Shown piece after piece: positions 1 to 8,835 of a DNA stretch of 64,000 nucleotides. Within the stretch, counting starts at the first letter, position 1, and each line of letters opens with the position of its first letter. Position numbers and translations under genes: made by a program. The notes under the pieces were generated by a model. That model saw nothing but the letters and a program-made list of their open reading frames with translations. It did no database searches and was not told the origin of the DNA. The DNA is taken from assembly GCA_018067045.1 (NCBI GenBank), contig JAGPVL010000037.1, forward strand, positions 116,954 through 180,953, in the 5' to 3' direction. The stretch comes from Gammaproteobacteria bacterium (GTDB lineage Bacteria > Pseudomonadota > Gammaproteobacteria > Pseudomonadales > Alcanivoracaceae).

Positions 1-30
1 CTGACCGCGAAGCAATAGCGGCGCGTAGGC

Positions 31-93
31 GCTGTAGTAAATGGCTGTAGTAAACGGCTGTGGTCGGTGGCTTAGCAGGTCGCTGCAGTAAAT
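31..93. repeat. short degenerate direct repeats at the window start
   Basis: The sequence gctgtagtaaa occurs at 31-41 and 44-54, with weaker relatives near 56 (ggctgtgg) and 82 (gctgcagtaaat). No gene could be assigned to bases 1-136. These may be the tail of a repetitive intergenic element whose main part lies outside the window. Confidence 0.4.
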
Positions 94-102
94 GACCTTA
101 GT

Positions 103-130
103 GAGAGACTGACTTAACACTCAGTCTCTC
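103..130. repeat. perfect 10-bp hairpin upstream of the flavoprotein gene
   Basis: gagagactga at 103-112 and its exact complement tcagtctctc at 121-130 enclose an 8-nt loop. The following bases (ttct) are only weakly T-rich, so it could be the terminator of a gene left of the window or an operator for the flavoprotein gene that starts about 40 bp downstream. Confidence 0.5.
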
Positions 131-169
131 TTCTACGTGGCGGCAAAAATCATTCAGGAAACATTATTT

Positions 170-1423
170 ATGACAAAAAAATGCATCATTATCGGCGCCA
201 GCCATGCTGCCGCCCAGCTGACCACTAGCCTGCGTCAAGGAGGCTGGGAGGGCGAAATATTGGTCATTGGCGATGAACCTCATCTCCCCTACCAACGCCC
301 TCCGCTGTCCAAAGCCTTTCTGTCTGGCGAAAAAACAGCAGAAGACTTGGTGATTCGTCCAGCTACCTTTTACCAAAAGCAGGATGTGCAATTTAGGCAA
401 GACCGCGTCATAGAAATAAATCGAGAGAAACAAACGGTAACTCTCGCCAACGGCGAAGAGTTAGGTTATGACAAGCTAGCGTTGTGCATGGGCTCTCGAG
501 TCAGAGAAATAAATCTACCCGGCTGCAACCTGAACGGCATACATTATCTTCGCAATCTCGCCGACGCCGAATCCATTAAGAACAACGCTGCAAAGGACCA
601 GCACGCCGTTATTGTCGGCGGCGGTTATATCGGCCTAGAAACCGCTGCGTCACTGAGAAAACTGGGGATGCAAGTCAGCGTGCTTGAGATGGAACCAAGA
701 ATACTGAAACGCGTGACCGCCCCTGAAGTATCTGAGTTCTATCATCGACTGCATACGGAAAACGGTGTTCAGATCATCAACAACATTTCAGTCAGTGGCT
801 TTCAGGGTAACAGCCATGTAGAAAAAGTTGTCTGTGCCGATGGAAGCGAGCTACCCGCTCACTTAGTTGTGATCGGCGTTGGTGTGCTACCAAATACCGA
901 GCTCGCAGAAGCATCGGGGCTCGTGGTGAACAACGGCATTATGGTCGACGAATTTTGCGTCACGAGCGATCCTAATATTGTCGCCGCAGGAGACTGCACC
1001 AACAAACTCAGCAAAATATACGACCGTCGCATTCGCCTAGAATCCGTCCCCAATGCAACAGAGCAAGCTAAAACGGCTGCTGCGTCCATGTGCGACTCTC
1101 AAAAAGACTTTACAACCTTGCCGTGGTTTTGGTCAGACCAATACGAGCTAAAATTGCAAATTGCCGGACTCAGCCAAGGCTACGATCAAATCGTTGTTCG
1201 CGGGAACAGATTAACGACTCAAAGCTTTGCCGTCTTTTACCTAAAAAGCGGGCAACTGATAGCCGCCGATTGCGTGAACCGGCCACAAGAATTTTTACTA
1301 AGCAAGAAACTCATTGCGGAAAATATAGCGATACCGCCAGAACAGCTCGAGGATGATTCCATTCCAGCAAAAGAAATACTCCTGCGCATTGCAGGTAAGT
1401 CGGGGCAACTCACTTTCACGTAA
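170..1423 (+). CDS. FAD-dependent NAD(P)H:ferredoxin/rubredoxin reductase
   Basis: This is a pyridine-nucleotide-disulfide-oxidoreductase fold flavoprotein of the putidaredoxin/rubredoxin reductase type, which passes electrons from NAD(P)H to a small iron-sulfur protein. Visible are the N-terminal FAD-binding GASHAAAQL, the family stretch YQRPPLSK, a second dinucleotide-binding GGGYIGLE in the middle, an AAGDC motif near residue 280 that contacts FAD, and a C-terminal reductase domain. I chose ATG 170 (417 aa) over an in-frame GTG at 137 because AGGA lies about 10 bp upstream. No P450 or oxygenase is adjacent. The ferredoxin gene at 4712 is the nearest possible partner, but that pairing is a guess. 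Confidence 0.85.
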   Translation: MTKKCIIIGASHAAAQLTTSLRQGGWEGEILVIGDEPHLPYQRPPLSKAFLSGEKTAEDLVIRPATFYQKQDVQFRQDRVIEINREKQTVTLANGEELGYDKLALCMGSRVREINLPGCNLNGIHYLRNLADAESIKNNAAKDQHAVIVGGGYIGLETAASLRKLGMQVSVLEMEPRILKRVTAPEVSEFYHRLHTENGVQIINNISVSGFQGNSHVEKVVCADGSELPAHLVVIGVGVLPNTELAEASGLVVNNGIMVDEFCVTSDPNIVAAGDCTNKLSKIYDRRIRLESVPNATEQAKTAAASMCDSQKDFTTLPWFWSDQYELKLQIAGLSQGYDQIVVRGNRLTTQSFAVFYLKSGQLIAADCVNRPQEFLLSKKLIAENIAIPPEQLEDDSIPAKEILLRIAGKSGQLTFT

Positions 1424-1954
1424 GAACTTCAATTTTCTAGCGTCATCTATTCAGATGATAATCTGTGTTGCTGCCTAAGAAGCGCTTACTTTCCCCCTCG
1501 CACCATCAAGGGCTTTACAATATCTCTGGCTCGATATTTTCGCCAAGACAGTAATTTCCTGCTTCATTTCCTACTCAGCTTTACCAGCAACATGAATCTC
1601 CTCCTCCAAACATGCATGCTCTGCAGTATAACAATCGATAAAATGGCACGGACCGATAGTTGCTTACTGTCTTGTTTGTTATGCTTCATCATCTTGATCC
1701 GCAAATATCAACAATTCCTAGCAACCCCCTACAAGCTAGACCGAATACGGCCTACCGCTATTCCTGTATAGCTTTTTGGCACTATATCACCAATCCTCAA
1801 TCCTCAATCCTCAATCAAAGCGAAAAAAACTATACTAAATAACGATATATAGACGGATCTCTACGGACATGGCCGGACGGCAACGGAAACAAAAATAGTC
1901 TAACCCATTGAAAATAATATATAAATTTGAACAAATACAGGCTGAAACGCAGAT
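1424..1954. other. gene-free interval before mutS
   Basis: About 530 bp of AT-richer DNA with no convincing reading frame. The one ATG frame of 60 codons (1660-1842) runs through low-complexity sequence, lacks a good ribosome site and matches nothing known to me. Three exact tandem copies of tcctcaa lie at 1794-1814. The mutS promoter is presumably near the 3' end, but no clear -35/-10 pair was found. Confidence 0.6.
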
Positions 1955-4552
1955 ATGACAAGCACTGATTTTTCGTCGCACACACCGATGATGCAGCAGT
2001 ACCTACGCATTAAGGCAGAGCATCCGGACGAGTTAATTTTTTATCGGATGGGCGATTTTTATGAGCTGTTTTTTGCTGATGCGGAAAAGGCATCGCGGTT
2101 GCTCGACATCACCCTGACGGCGCGCGGGAAAGCGGGCGGCAATTCGATCCCGATGGCAGGTATTCCATATCACGCGGCCGAGGGTTATATCGGCAAGCTC
2201 GTACGTGCTGGTGTATCGGTTGTTATCTGCGAGCAGTTCGGCGACCCGGCGACAACGAAAGGCCCGCTGGAGCGTAAGGTCGTCCGCATTGTCACGCCGG
2301 GCACGGTAAGCGATGAGGCGTTTTTAGATGATCGTCGCGACACCTTGTTATGCGCAATTTATCAACACGATGATCACTTCGGTGCGGCCAGCTTAGACCT
2401 CGCTGCGGGGCGCATGTTAGTAACACAAGCGCACGGCCACGACGCATTGCTGGCGTTGATCGAACGTTGGGGCCCTGCTGAGGTGCTGTATTGTGAAGAC
2501 AGCGCCCTGCCAGACAGCCTGAAAAAACGTTCGGGTAGCCGCGCGCGGCCGGTGTGGGATTTCGACTCTGACACCGCGTTACGACAACTTTGCCAACAAT
2601 TTGGCACACACGATTTATCTGGCTTTGGCAATCCATCGCCGCTTGAAATCTCCGCCGCCGGTTGCCTGCTCAGCTATGCGCGCGAAACACAGCGTACAGA
2701 CTTACCACACCTCGCGGGTTTAAGTGTTGAAAACGAAGATGACTGCATTCGGATGGACGCGGCCACGCTAAGTAACCTTGAGCTAGTGCAAACCTTAGAC
2801 GGACGCGACACCCACAATCTTGCTTGGGTGCTCGACAGCACCGTCACGGCAATGGGGGCACGCTTATTACGTCGCTGGTTAGTGCAGCCGTTGCGGCAAC
2901 ACCACGCCATCCGTTTACGCAGCGATCGTGTTGCCGCCTTACGCAATAGCTGGCTATTCGAGAGTATTCGCCAAACCCTCGACGACGTTGGCGACATGGA
3001 ACGTATTCTTGGCCGCATTGCATTACGCTCTGCGCGGCCACGAGACCTTACCCGCCTCGGCCGCAGTCTCGCTGCGCTACCCCAACTGCACGCCGATCTA
3101 AATAAGGACAACGCGTTAGCGCCGCTGTGCGAAACACTGGGCCTGTTTCCCGAACAAGTGGAATTGTTGCAGCGAGCAGTCATTGAAAACCCGCCCATGC
3201 TTATTCGCGATGGCGGCGTGATTGCGCCAGGTTACAACGCAGAATTAGATGAGCTGCGTACGATTAGCACCAATGCAGGTGATGTGCTGGTCGACATCGA
3301 AACCCGCGAACGCGCGCGCACCGGGCTGTCGACTTTGCGGGTAAATTATAATCGCGTGCACGGCTACTTTATTGAGTTGTCTCGCCGTGAAGCGGACAAG
3401 GCGCCCGCCGACTATATTCGTCGGCAAACAATGAAAAATACTGAGCGCTATATCACCCCGGAGTTAAAAGAATTCGAAGACAAAGCGCTGTCCGCCGCAA
3501 GCAAAGCGCTCACGCTGGAAAAGCGCTTATATGAAGAGTTACTCGAAAACGTTGCCGCGCACTTAGTTGCACTGCAACGCAGCGCCGCCTGTATCGCAGA
3601 ACTGGATGTACTCGCATGCTTTGCGGAGCGTGCGGAAGCACTCGGCTGGGTCCCAGCAGAACTGCAATCCACGCCCGCGGTTGAAATTGTTGACGGTCGT
3701 CACCCTGTCGTGGAGCGCGTTCTAGACGATGCGTTTGTACCGAACAGCCTGCATCTTGATACCGAGCGCCGCATGTTAATTATTACCGGCCCGAACATGG
3801 GCGGTAAGTCGACGTATATGCGTCAGACTGCGCTTATCGTGCTGCTCGCCCACGTTGGCGCCTGTGTGCCCGCCGCCAGCGTGCGGCTTGGGCCGATAGA
3901 CCGTATTTTTACCCGCATTGGCTCGTCGGATGACCTTGCCGGTGGCCGTTCGACGTTTATGGTCGAAATGACCGAAACCGCGAACATTCTTAACAACGCC
4001 ACCGACGAAAGCCTAGTACTGATGGATGAAATTGGCCGCGGCACCAGTACGTTCGACGGCTTGGCACTGGCCTGGGCGGCGGCGTCTCGACTGGCAACTG
4101 AGCAAGGCGCGTTTACGTTATTTGCTACCCATTACTTCGAGCTAACCCAGCTCGCGGACTTGCTGCCCGGCGTGCACAACGCGCACCTCTCCGCCAGCGA
4201 ACATGGTGACAGCATTATCTTTCTACACCGTGTGCAAAGCGGGCCCGCTAGCCGCAGTTACGGCCTGCAAGTCGCACAACTCGCAGGTGTGCCAGCAGGC
4301 GTTATTCACAACGCCCGCGGTAAACTGGCGGAGCTAGAGGCCGGCGCCGCCGTGTCGGCCAATGCGACAACAACCACGCCGCCAGCAGCGACCTCAGCCA
4401 CCTCTATCGCATCGAGTAGCGTCCCAGCACAGGCGGAGCTGTTTAGCGCTCCGTCGGCCATTGAGCGGCAGCTTGGCAAGCTTGACCCGGACACGCTCAC
4501 GCCAAGGCAAGCACTCGACGCGCTATACAGTCTCAAGGCATTGGAAAAGTAG
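1955..4552 (+). CDS. mutS: DNA mismatch repair ATPase MutS
   Basis: MutS recognises mismatches and small insertion/deletion loops and recruits MutL for repair. At 865 aa it has the usual bacterial length. The mismatch-reading Phe-x-Glu motif is F35-Y-E37 in GDFYELF. The core and lever domains follow, then the ABC-type ATPase with Walker [10 protein letters not shown] at residues 612-620, a Walker [12 protein letters not shown] and the downstream ATHYFELT. A low-complexity Ala/Thr/Ser linker near residues 805-835 precedes the C-terminal dimerisation tail ([14 protein letters not shown]). The ribosome-binding site is weak. The next gene is fdxA, an order also seen in Pseudomonas. Confidence 0.98.
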   Translation: MTSTDFSSHTPMMQQYLRIKAEHPDELIFYRMGDFYELFFADAEKASRLLDITLTARGKAGGNSIPMAGIPYHAAEGYIGKLVRAGVSVVICEQFGDPATTKGPLERKVVRIVTPGTVSDEAFLDDRRDTLLCAIYQHDDHFGAASLDLAAGRMLVTQAHGHDALLALIERWGPAEVLYCEDSALPDSLKKRSGSRARPVWDFDSDTALRQLCQQFGTHDLSGFGNPSPLEISAAGCLLSYARETQRTDLPHLAGLSVENEDDCIRMDAATLSNLELVQTLDGRDTHNLAWVLDSTVTAMGARLLRRWLVQPLRQHHAIRLRSDRVAALRNSWLFESIRQTLDDVGDMERILGRIALRSARPRDLTRLGRSLAALPQLHADLNKDNALAPLCETLGLFPEQVELLQRAVIENPPMLIRDGGVIAPGYNAELDELRTISTNAGDVLVDIETRERARTGLSTLRVNYNRVHGYFIELSRREADKAPADYIRRQTMKNTERYITPELKEFEDKALSAASKALTLEKRLYEELLENVAAHLVALQRSAACIAELDVLACFAERAEALGWVPAELQSTPAVEIVDGRHPVVERVLDDAFVPNSLHLDTERRMLIITGPNMGGKSTYMRQTALIVLLAHVGACVPAASVRLGPIDRIFTRIGSSDDLAGGRSTFMVEMTETANILNNATDESLVLMDEIGRGTSTFDGLALAWAAASRLATEQGAFTLFATHYFELTQLADLLPGVHNAHLSASEHGDSIIFLHRVQSGPASRSYGLQVAQLAGVPAGVIHNARGKLAELEAGAAVSANATTTTPPAATSATSIASSSVPAQAELFSAPSAIERQLGKLDPDTLTPRQALDALYSLKALEK

Positions 4553-4711
4553 GACGCTTCACAACGAAAAAACGCAATCGTAATAAGCTTATTGGCTTGC
4601 GCTATTTGCCTGCTTCGCAGACTCCCAGTAGACTAGCCGCGCTTCGGGAGTGGCCTAGCGCTGCTCTCTTTAAGCTTATCCTTTTTAGATCATCCGGCGA
4701 GGTAGTGGCTG

Positions 4712-5041
4712 ATGACGTTTGTAGTCGGCGAAAATTGCATCAACTGTAAGCACACAGACTGTGTCGAAGTGTGCCCTGTAGACTGTTTCTATGAGGGTCC
4801 TAACTTTCTGGTTATCCACCCAGATGAGTGTATTGACTGCGCCCTGTGTGAGCCAGAGTGCCCTGTGAATGCGATCTTTTCTGAAGATGAACTCCCTGAC
4901 GATCAACAGGAGTTTATGCAGATCAACGCCGATCTAGCAGAAAAGTGGCCGAATATTACCGAAATGAAAGACGCGATGCCGGACGCTGAAGAGTGGGATG
5001 GTGTAGCGGGTAAAGCTGATAAGCTAATTAGAGACTGCTAA
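4712..5041 (+). CDS. fdxA: 7Fe-8S ferredoxin FdxA
   Basis: A small soluble electron carrier of the Azotobacter FdI type with one [3Fe-4S] and one [4Fe-4S] cluster. Cysteines C9, C12, C17, C21, C25 and the CxxCxxCxxxCP set C40, C43, C46, C50 are visible, and the family block [19 protein letters not shown] is intact. Length is 109 aa, as in the family, including the helical C-terminal extension that separates it from short bacterial ferredoxins. It starts 159 bp after mutS and ends about 100 bp before a strong terminator, so it is probably its own unit. FdxA proteins are often linked to oxidative-stress responses, but nothing here shows its regulation. Confidence 0.95.
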   Translation: MTFVVGENCINCKHTDCVEVCPVDCFYEGPNFLVIHPDECIDCALCEPECPVNAIFSEDELPDDQQEFMQINADLAEKWPNITEMKDAMPDAEEWDGVAGKADKLIRDC

Positions 5042-5141
5042 AGGCTAGTGCGCGGGGTGTGTCTGGTCTGACGGTAGAGCGCTGCGGCGGAACTGTTACA
5101 GCAGATACATCAAGTTAGTTCGCACAAGTCCCAGAAAAAGT

Positions 5142-5168
5142 AAAAGGGCGGCATCCTGCCGCCCTTTT
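5142..5168. terminator. intrinsic terminator after fdxA
   Basis: aaaagggcggc at 5142-5152 pairs with gccgccctttt at 5158-5168 around a small loop, followed by a T-rich stretch. It ends the fdxA transcript. The A-rich left side also gives T residues on the minus strand, so it could work in both directions. Confidence 0.9.
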
Positions 5169-5189
5169 GTTTTCGAGTAATCCCTTACT

Positions 5190-5351
5190 CTATTTGCGCT
5201 CACTCACATCCTTGTAGCTGTCCTTGCTAATCCCTGTGCAGCTCTCCGTGTGCACGAAGGCTATCTTAGCAAAGAGTTCAGCCTCAAAACCCCTCCATAC
5301 ACCCCGCCAAGCAGGATCATCATGCTCGCCCCTCTTTGTAAGTGTTATTTT
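5190..5351 (-). pseudogene. possible C-terminal gene remnant, unrecognised
   Basis: Between TGA (5354-5352) and TAG (5192-5190) on the minus strand there is an open frame of 53 codons without an ATG. Its translation looks protein-like rather than random: it contains EHDDPAWRGVWRGFEAELF and ends KDSYKDVSERK. It sits directly upstream of the bidirectional fdxA terminator in the right orientation to use it. I do not recognise the family. It may be the decayed tail of a lost gene, or chance. Confidence 0.25.
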
Positions 5352-5421
5352 TCAATAACTTAGATGCGCGGGCGCTCTTCCATAACTGAAATGATGACAA
5401 TATATAGATGGCATAACTTAC

Positions 5422-5449
5422 GGCCGTGTAAGCCGTGGCTTACACGGCC
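5422..5449. repeat. perfect 13-bp inverted repeat
   Basis: ggccgtgtaagcc at 5422-5434 and its exact complement at 5437-5449 are separated by two bases. No T-run follows, so it is not a standard terminator. It could be a cruciform or protein-binding palindrome, or part of a structured RNA. Confidence 0.6.
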
Positions 5450-5552
5450 TATTCACGTAGACGGCAAAGCCAGTCCGCTGTGCGCCCAAGCTCCTCCGAT
5501 TCCCTCCAAGAAGAACCCACGCCAGCGACAATCTTATGGCTGTTTAGCTAAT

Positions 5553-5593
5553 CGGCCTGCTCAAGCCCTCCTAGGGCTGCGACGAACAGGCCG
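5553..5593. repeat. nested inverted repeats
   Basis: An outer pair cggcctg (5553-5559)/caggccg (5587-5593) encloses an inner pair agccct (5564-5569)/agggct (5573-5578). It lies about 100 bp from the 13-bp inverted repeat, and both fall in a gene-free interval. An 88-codon plus-strand frame across them (5364-5630) has no ribosome site and looks fortuitous. Confidence 0.5.
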
Positions 5594-5747
5594 CCTAGAC
5601 ACCCTAGCGCTGTGCTATTTCATTGCGTGAGTTTTACAAAATACGGGCTGTTTTTACACATAAGAAAAGAGACTGCGCGTATGATGATCGCCATCAAAAG
5701 GCAAGCAGGACGCTTACCTTTAACTGCAGTCATGATATATAACCTGC

Positions 5748-5919
5748 AGCTTACAACGAACATTTAACGAACATTTTTTGGTACGGAATATCGTGAGTTG
5801 CGCTCACCACTTTCCTTGTAAAAGAACTGAACAATTAAACGAGTATCCCCCCAAGGCGCTATGAAAGTGATAGCGCTCACAACACCCTCTTCGCCCCCCT
5901 TATGAAGAGGGTTTTTTTT
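5748..5919 (+). ncRNA. candidate small RNA ending in an intrinsic terminator
   Basis: No gene on the plus strand precedes the strong plus-strand terminator at 5885-5919, because fdxA has its own terminator 700 bp earlier. Between them lie a -10-like TATATA at 5736-5741, tandem aacgaacattt at 5755-5765 and 5766-5776, a hairpin gtgag/ctcac (5793-5797/5802-5806), a perfect 7-bp hairpin gcgctat/atagcgc (5856-5862/5870-5876) and the terminator with eight T. Single-stranded C-runs lie at about 5847-5852 and in the terminator loop. This resembles an Hfq-type small RNA. Pseudomonas carries rsmZ downstream of fdxA, but GGA-bearing hairpin loops of that family are absent here. The 5' end is inferred. 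Confidence 0.45.
5885..5919 (+). terminator. intrinsic terminator, plus strand
   Basis: ccctcttc at 5885-5892 pairs with gaagaggg at 5904-5911 around an 11-nt C-rich loop, followed by eight consecutive T. There is no T-run on the other strand, so it acts on plus-strand transcripts only. It has no annotated gene to terminate, which is the main argument for the small RNA. Confidence 0.85.
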
Positions 5920-5987
5920 GCCTGCTAAACCCTGCCTTTAGGCTCAAACCACCCATTACGACGCCACAAATCCAACCATGGAACAGT

Positions 5988-6338
5988 CTAAGACGCTAAC
6001 CGTAGCAGCTCTTGCTCGGCGTTAAGCACCGCCTCTCTAAGCTTGGGCAAAGCCATTTTTGCAGCGTCCATATCTTTTAGGTTAGCCAGCTTTTCCATTT
6101 CAATACAAATATCCACCACAGCGCGCGCGCCGAGATTGCTGCTGCTGCCTTTCAGCGAATGTGCTACTTGCCTGAGCTGAACACCATCTTCAACATCTAT
6201 AGCGGCTTCCATCGCCGACACTCTCTGACGTGTGTCGTCTTGCCACGATTTCACTAACTTGCCAAAGTCTGAGCCCATAATATCTTGCAGCTCAGCCAAC
6301 ACTTCTTGATCCATATCCGGCATATCAAAGCTCGCCAT
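5988..6338 (-). CDS. stand-alone histidine phosphotransfer (Hpt) protein
   Basis: A single Hpt domain of 116 aa. The phospho-accepting residue is H60 in AHSLKGSSSNLGA, the canonical HSLKGSS motif. Such proteins shuttle phosphate between the receiver of a hybrid kinase and a response regulator. The gene starts 3 nt after the stop of the preceding glycosyltransferase gene, with AGGGG upstream of ATG 6338, so it is the last gene of the arsS operon. That is an unusual place for an Hpt gene. The hybrid kinase at 31418 has a receiver but no Hpt domain and is a possible partner, which is inference only. Confidence 0.9.
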   Translation of the reverse strand: MASFDMPDMDQEVLAELQDIMGSDFGKLVKSWQDDTRQRVSAMEAAIDVEDGVQLRQVAHSLKGSSSNLGARAVVDICIEMEKLANLKDMDAAKMALPKLREAVLNAEQELLRLAS

Positions 6339-6341
6339 ATG

Positions 6342-7106
6342 TTATTCCCCTATTCCCTTGCCAGATCGCTGCAACAAGCCTGCCTGTATCGCACGACTTA
6401 CATCTGCAGCGGTATCAACATCCCACAGTCTGTCGAGAATGGTGACCTGTGCGTACGCGTCATGCAAGCAGTTGAGTGTATCCCCTAGAGCACTCTCAGT
6501 GCTCCAGCGCACACCGCTAAACATTGCCTTATCGCTCCAAGCCGTTTTGCTGGCAGCGGCAATCAATACAAAGCCGCCGTCTTCTGCCGGCGTCAGCACC
6601 ACATCTGCATGCTCAAGAGCAGCAAAGGATTCTTCCAAACGAGGAGCCGTCAACACAGGGCAATCAGAACCAATTAAGACAGCATGCTCGTTCCGAGAGA
6701 GCATCCACTCCATCGCGGTTTGCATCCGTTCGCCTAAATCGCCGTCCACTTGTAGCCTTAGTTGGCAATCATATTGAGCCGCCAAGGACTGCAAATAATC
6801 ACAATGAGTATCGGTCGCCCAAAGATAAAGCGTTGCGTCCATGTGCGCCGCGCGCTCAAGTGTTCCCGACAGCAGCTGCTTATAGATTGCTAATGCCGCT
6901 TCATCGCCAAGCTGCGCGGCGATGCGCGTTTTTACGTGGCCGAGCTGAGCCGCACGGGCGAAGATACCAATACAGCGTTTCTGCGCCGCATCAATGGAAT
7001 CAGTCTCAGGGGAATCTGTTTCGACTAGGTGTTGATTAATCACAGGGGCCAACCTTCTAGCTTCTTGCCGCTCCAACGCTGAGCATAGGTTTGTTACACC
7101 GCCCAC
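6342..7106 (-). CDS. arsenosugar-type glycosyltransferase, TIGR04282/DUF2064 family
   Basis: A nucleotide-sugar transferase-like protein of the group once called rSAM/selenodomain-associated transferase 1 and now linked to arsenosugar biosynthesis. The family motif reads GIFARAAQLGHVKTRIA near residues 47-63, followed by VLIGSDCPVL and LTPAEDGGFVLI, the usual nucleotide and metal-binding region. The annotated start is GTG 7106 without a clear ribosome site. The family normally begins close to the IFAR motif, so the real start may be an internal GTG about 20 codons further in. It lies 20 nt after the next glycosyltransferase and 3 nt before the Hpt gene. Confidence 0.85.
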   Translation of the reverse strand: MGGVTNLCSALERQEARRLAPVINQHLVETDSPETDSIDAAQKRCIGIFARAAQLGHVKTRIAAQLGDEAALAIYKQLLSGTLERAAHMDATLYLWATDTHCDYLQSLAAQYDCQLRLQVDGDLGERMQTAMEWMLSRNEHAVLIGSDCPVLTAPRLEESFAALEHADVVLTPAEDGGFVLIAAASKTAWSDKAMFSGVRWSTESALGDTLNCLHDAYAQVTILDRLWDVDTAADVSRAIQAGLLQRSGKGIGE

Positions 7107-7126
7107 AACGACATAGTTTGTATCGA

Positions 7127-7870
7127 TTACTTATTATGGGAGGAATAATAGTAACCATGTAAACGGGCTGCGCTGACGCCCAAGAAATACAGAAGCCGCA
7201 ACCACCACATCAACACAATTGTTTTGCCAATGCCATGTTCCGTCCAACGTCGGCTACTCACACCAATCTGATTACGCAAACATAACGGCGCCATTTCTTT
7301 ACGCAAGCGCGAACAGAGCTCCACATCTTCCATTAACGGAATATTGGCGTAACCATTAATACGGGCAAACAACGCACGACTAACAAAAATGCCTTGATCA
7401 CCTGTCGCGATCGCCGTGCGCCGTGAACGCCAGTTCATCAGCGTTTCGATCAGACGAAAAATAGTCGCAGAATGATCAAGCCGCACATCGCACCGTCCCC
7501 AACAAAACAATTCGCCTCTTTGACGGAAATTGCCGTGCCGCACATTTTCTTGCTCAGCGCTTAATCGCGTCAACGCGGACAATAGATCTGCGCTGACGTT
7601 AGCATCGGCATGGACAAACCAGACAATGTCGCCGTTAGCTTGCGCGGCGCCCGCGTTCATTTGCTGTGCTCGGCCCGTCGCAGCCGTTAGGATGGTATCG
7701 GCAAAACGTTCAGCCACTGCCATGCTCTCGTCGGTGCTACCACCATCGACAACAATTATTTCCCATAAGGCATTACGCATACCCTGCAAAGACGAGAGTA
7801 AACGCTTCAGTGGTGCAGCATCATTCAGCACCGGCACCACAATAGACACTGCGCACTGACGCGACACCAT
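7127..7870 (-). CDS. arsenosugar-type family 2 glycosyltransferase, TIGR04283
   Basis: A GT-A fold glycosyltransferase of 247 aa. The N-terminal block VSIVVPVLND and the EIIVVDGGSTDES motif bind nucleotide-sugar, VWFVHADANV is the DxD-like metal site, and TGDQGIFVSR and PLMEDVELCSRL follow as expected. I chose ATG 7870, which overlaps the arsS stop by one base (TAATG), giving translational coupling; a longer in-frame start at 7891 is less likely. With arsS and the TIGR04282 gene it forms the usual trio around arsenosugar radical SAM enzymes. Which sugar it transfers cannot be read from the sequence. Confidence 0.88.
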   Translation of the reverse strand: MVSRQCAVSIVVPVLNDAAPLKRLLSSLQGMRNALWEIIVVDGGSTDESMAVAERFADTILTAATGRAQQMNAGAAQANGDIVWFVHADANVSADLLSALTRLSAEQENVRHGNFRQRGELFCWGRCDVRLDHSATIFRLIETLMNWRSRRTAIATGDQGIFVSRALFARINGYANIPLMEDVELCSRLRKEMAPLCLRNQIGVSSRRWTEHGIGKTIVLMWWLRLLYFLGVSAARLHGYYYSSHNK

Positions 7871-8835
7871 TAACTCAGCGCACCGCCGCAACTACTACCT
7901 GCGCCAGCAGTACACCCAAAGCAATGATCTGCAACCGCAATTTCATTACCGGCAAAATCGCTGCTCAACAAATCGGATAAATGGCGCTCTTTACCCTGCG
8001 TCCGCAATGGCAACTCCAACATCTGATTAAAATCGCAATCATACAAGTTGCCGAGATAATCAACGCTAACGGTATCCCGACACATCAGCGCTGGAATGGT
8101 CGTCGCATTATAATTTTCCCGCAGTAATTCCATATACGGATCAAACTCATCATGTGCAAGCAAGACCGCCCCGAAACGACTAATCGGCATATTGGTAATG
8201 GTGAGAAGCTGATTAAACTGAATATCAAATCGCGTCGCCAACTCGCGCTTATAGTCTTGCTCTAGAGCTTGCTGAGGGGGCGGCAGACTCGCGCCGCCTG
8301 GGTTGTAAACGAGATCCAAAATAAGCCCGCTCCCGTCAACGCCATAACCGAGTTTATTTAACTGCATCAATGCTTCAATACTGTCTGCGTAAACGCCTTT
8401 GCCACGCTGTTTTTCAACATTCTCTTGCTCGTAACAGGGTAATGACGCCACGATGCGCACACCTTCTTCAGCCAAAAACGCAGCCATGTCTTCGTAATCT
8501 GGCTCAAGCAAAATAGTGAGGTTACAACGATCAATTACTTCCAACCCTTTCATGCGTGCAGCACGAACAAGACGTCGAAAACCTGGATGCATTTCTGGTG
8601 CGCCCCCGGTTAAGTCTAAGGTTGTGAAGTCACCTTTTTCAATAACGCTTAGCAACAACTCCAGCGTCGCCTCATCCATCATTTCAGTACGCATTGGTCC
8701 CGCGTTAACGTGACAATGCACGCATGACAAGTTACACAGGTAGCCGACATTCACCTGCAGAACACGGGCGCCAACGCGGCGCAACGCCGGAAAATCCGTC
8801 GTCGATTTAATTAATAGTGCTCGTGAGTCACGCAT
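7870..8835 (-). CDS. arsS: arsenosugar biosynthesis radical SAM protein ArsS
   Basis: A 321-aa radical SAM enzyme thought to attach the 5'-deoxyadenosyl group to dimethylated arsenic made by ArsM, the precursor step to arsenosugars. The cluster motif is C34-x3-C38-x2-C41 (CNLSCVHC), followed by LDLTGGAPEMHPGFR. The C-terminal Cys-rich DUF3641-type tail reads HCFGCTAGAGSSCGGAL. Start ATG 8835 has AAAGG upstream; the longer frame from 8928 adds 31 unlikely residues. First gene of a four-gene operon: arsS, two glycosyltransferases, hpt. Some family members carry selenocysteine in the tail, but this copy uses ordinary cysteine codons. Confidence 0.9.
   Translation of the reverse strand: MRDSRALLIKSTTDFPALRRVGARVLQVNVGYLCNLSCVHCHVNAGPMRTEMMDEATLELLLSVIEKGDFTTLDLTGGAPEMHPGFRRLVRAARMKGLEVIDRCNLTILLEPDYEDMAAFLAEEGVRIVASLPCYEQENVEKQRGKGVYADSIEALMQLNKLGYGVDGSGLILDLVYNPGGASLPPPQQALEQDYKRELATRFDIQFNQLLTITNMPISRFGAVLLAHDEFDPYMELLRENYNATTIPALMCRDTVSVDYLGNLYDCDFNQMLELPLRTQGKERHLSDLLSSDFAGNEIAVADHCFGCTAGAGSSCGGALS

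Noticed and set aside
1660..1842. 60-codon frame between the flavoprotein gene and mutS
   Set aside because: Low-complexity translation over the tcctcaa repeats, no ribosome site and no recognisable motif.
5364..5630. 88-codon frame across the inverted repeats
   Set aside because: No ribosome site, an atypical composition, and it covers both palindromes, which better explain the sequence.
5748..5919. Identification of the small RNA candidate as rsmZ
   Set aside because: The position matches Pseudomonas synteny, but the repeated GGA in hairpin loops needed for RsmA binding is not there.
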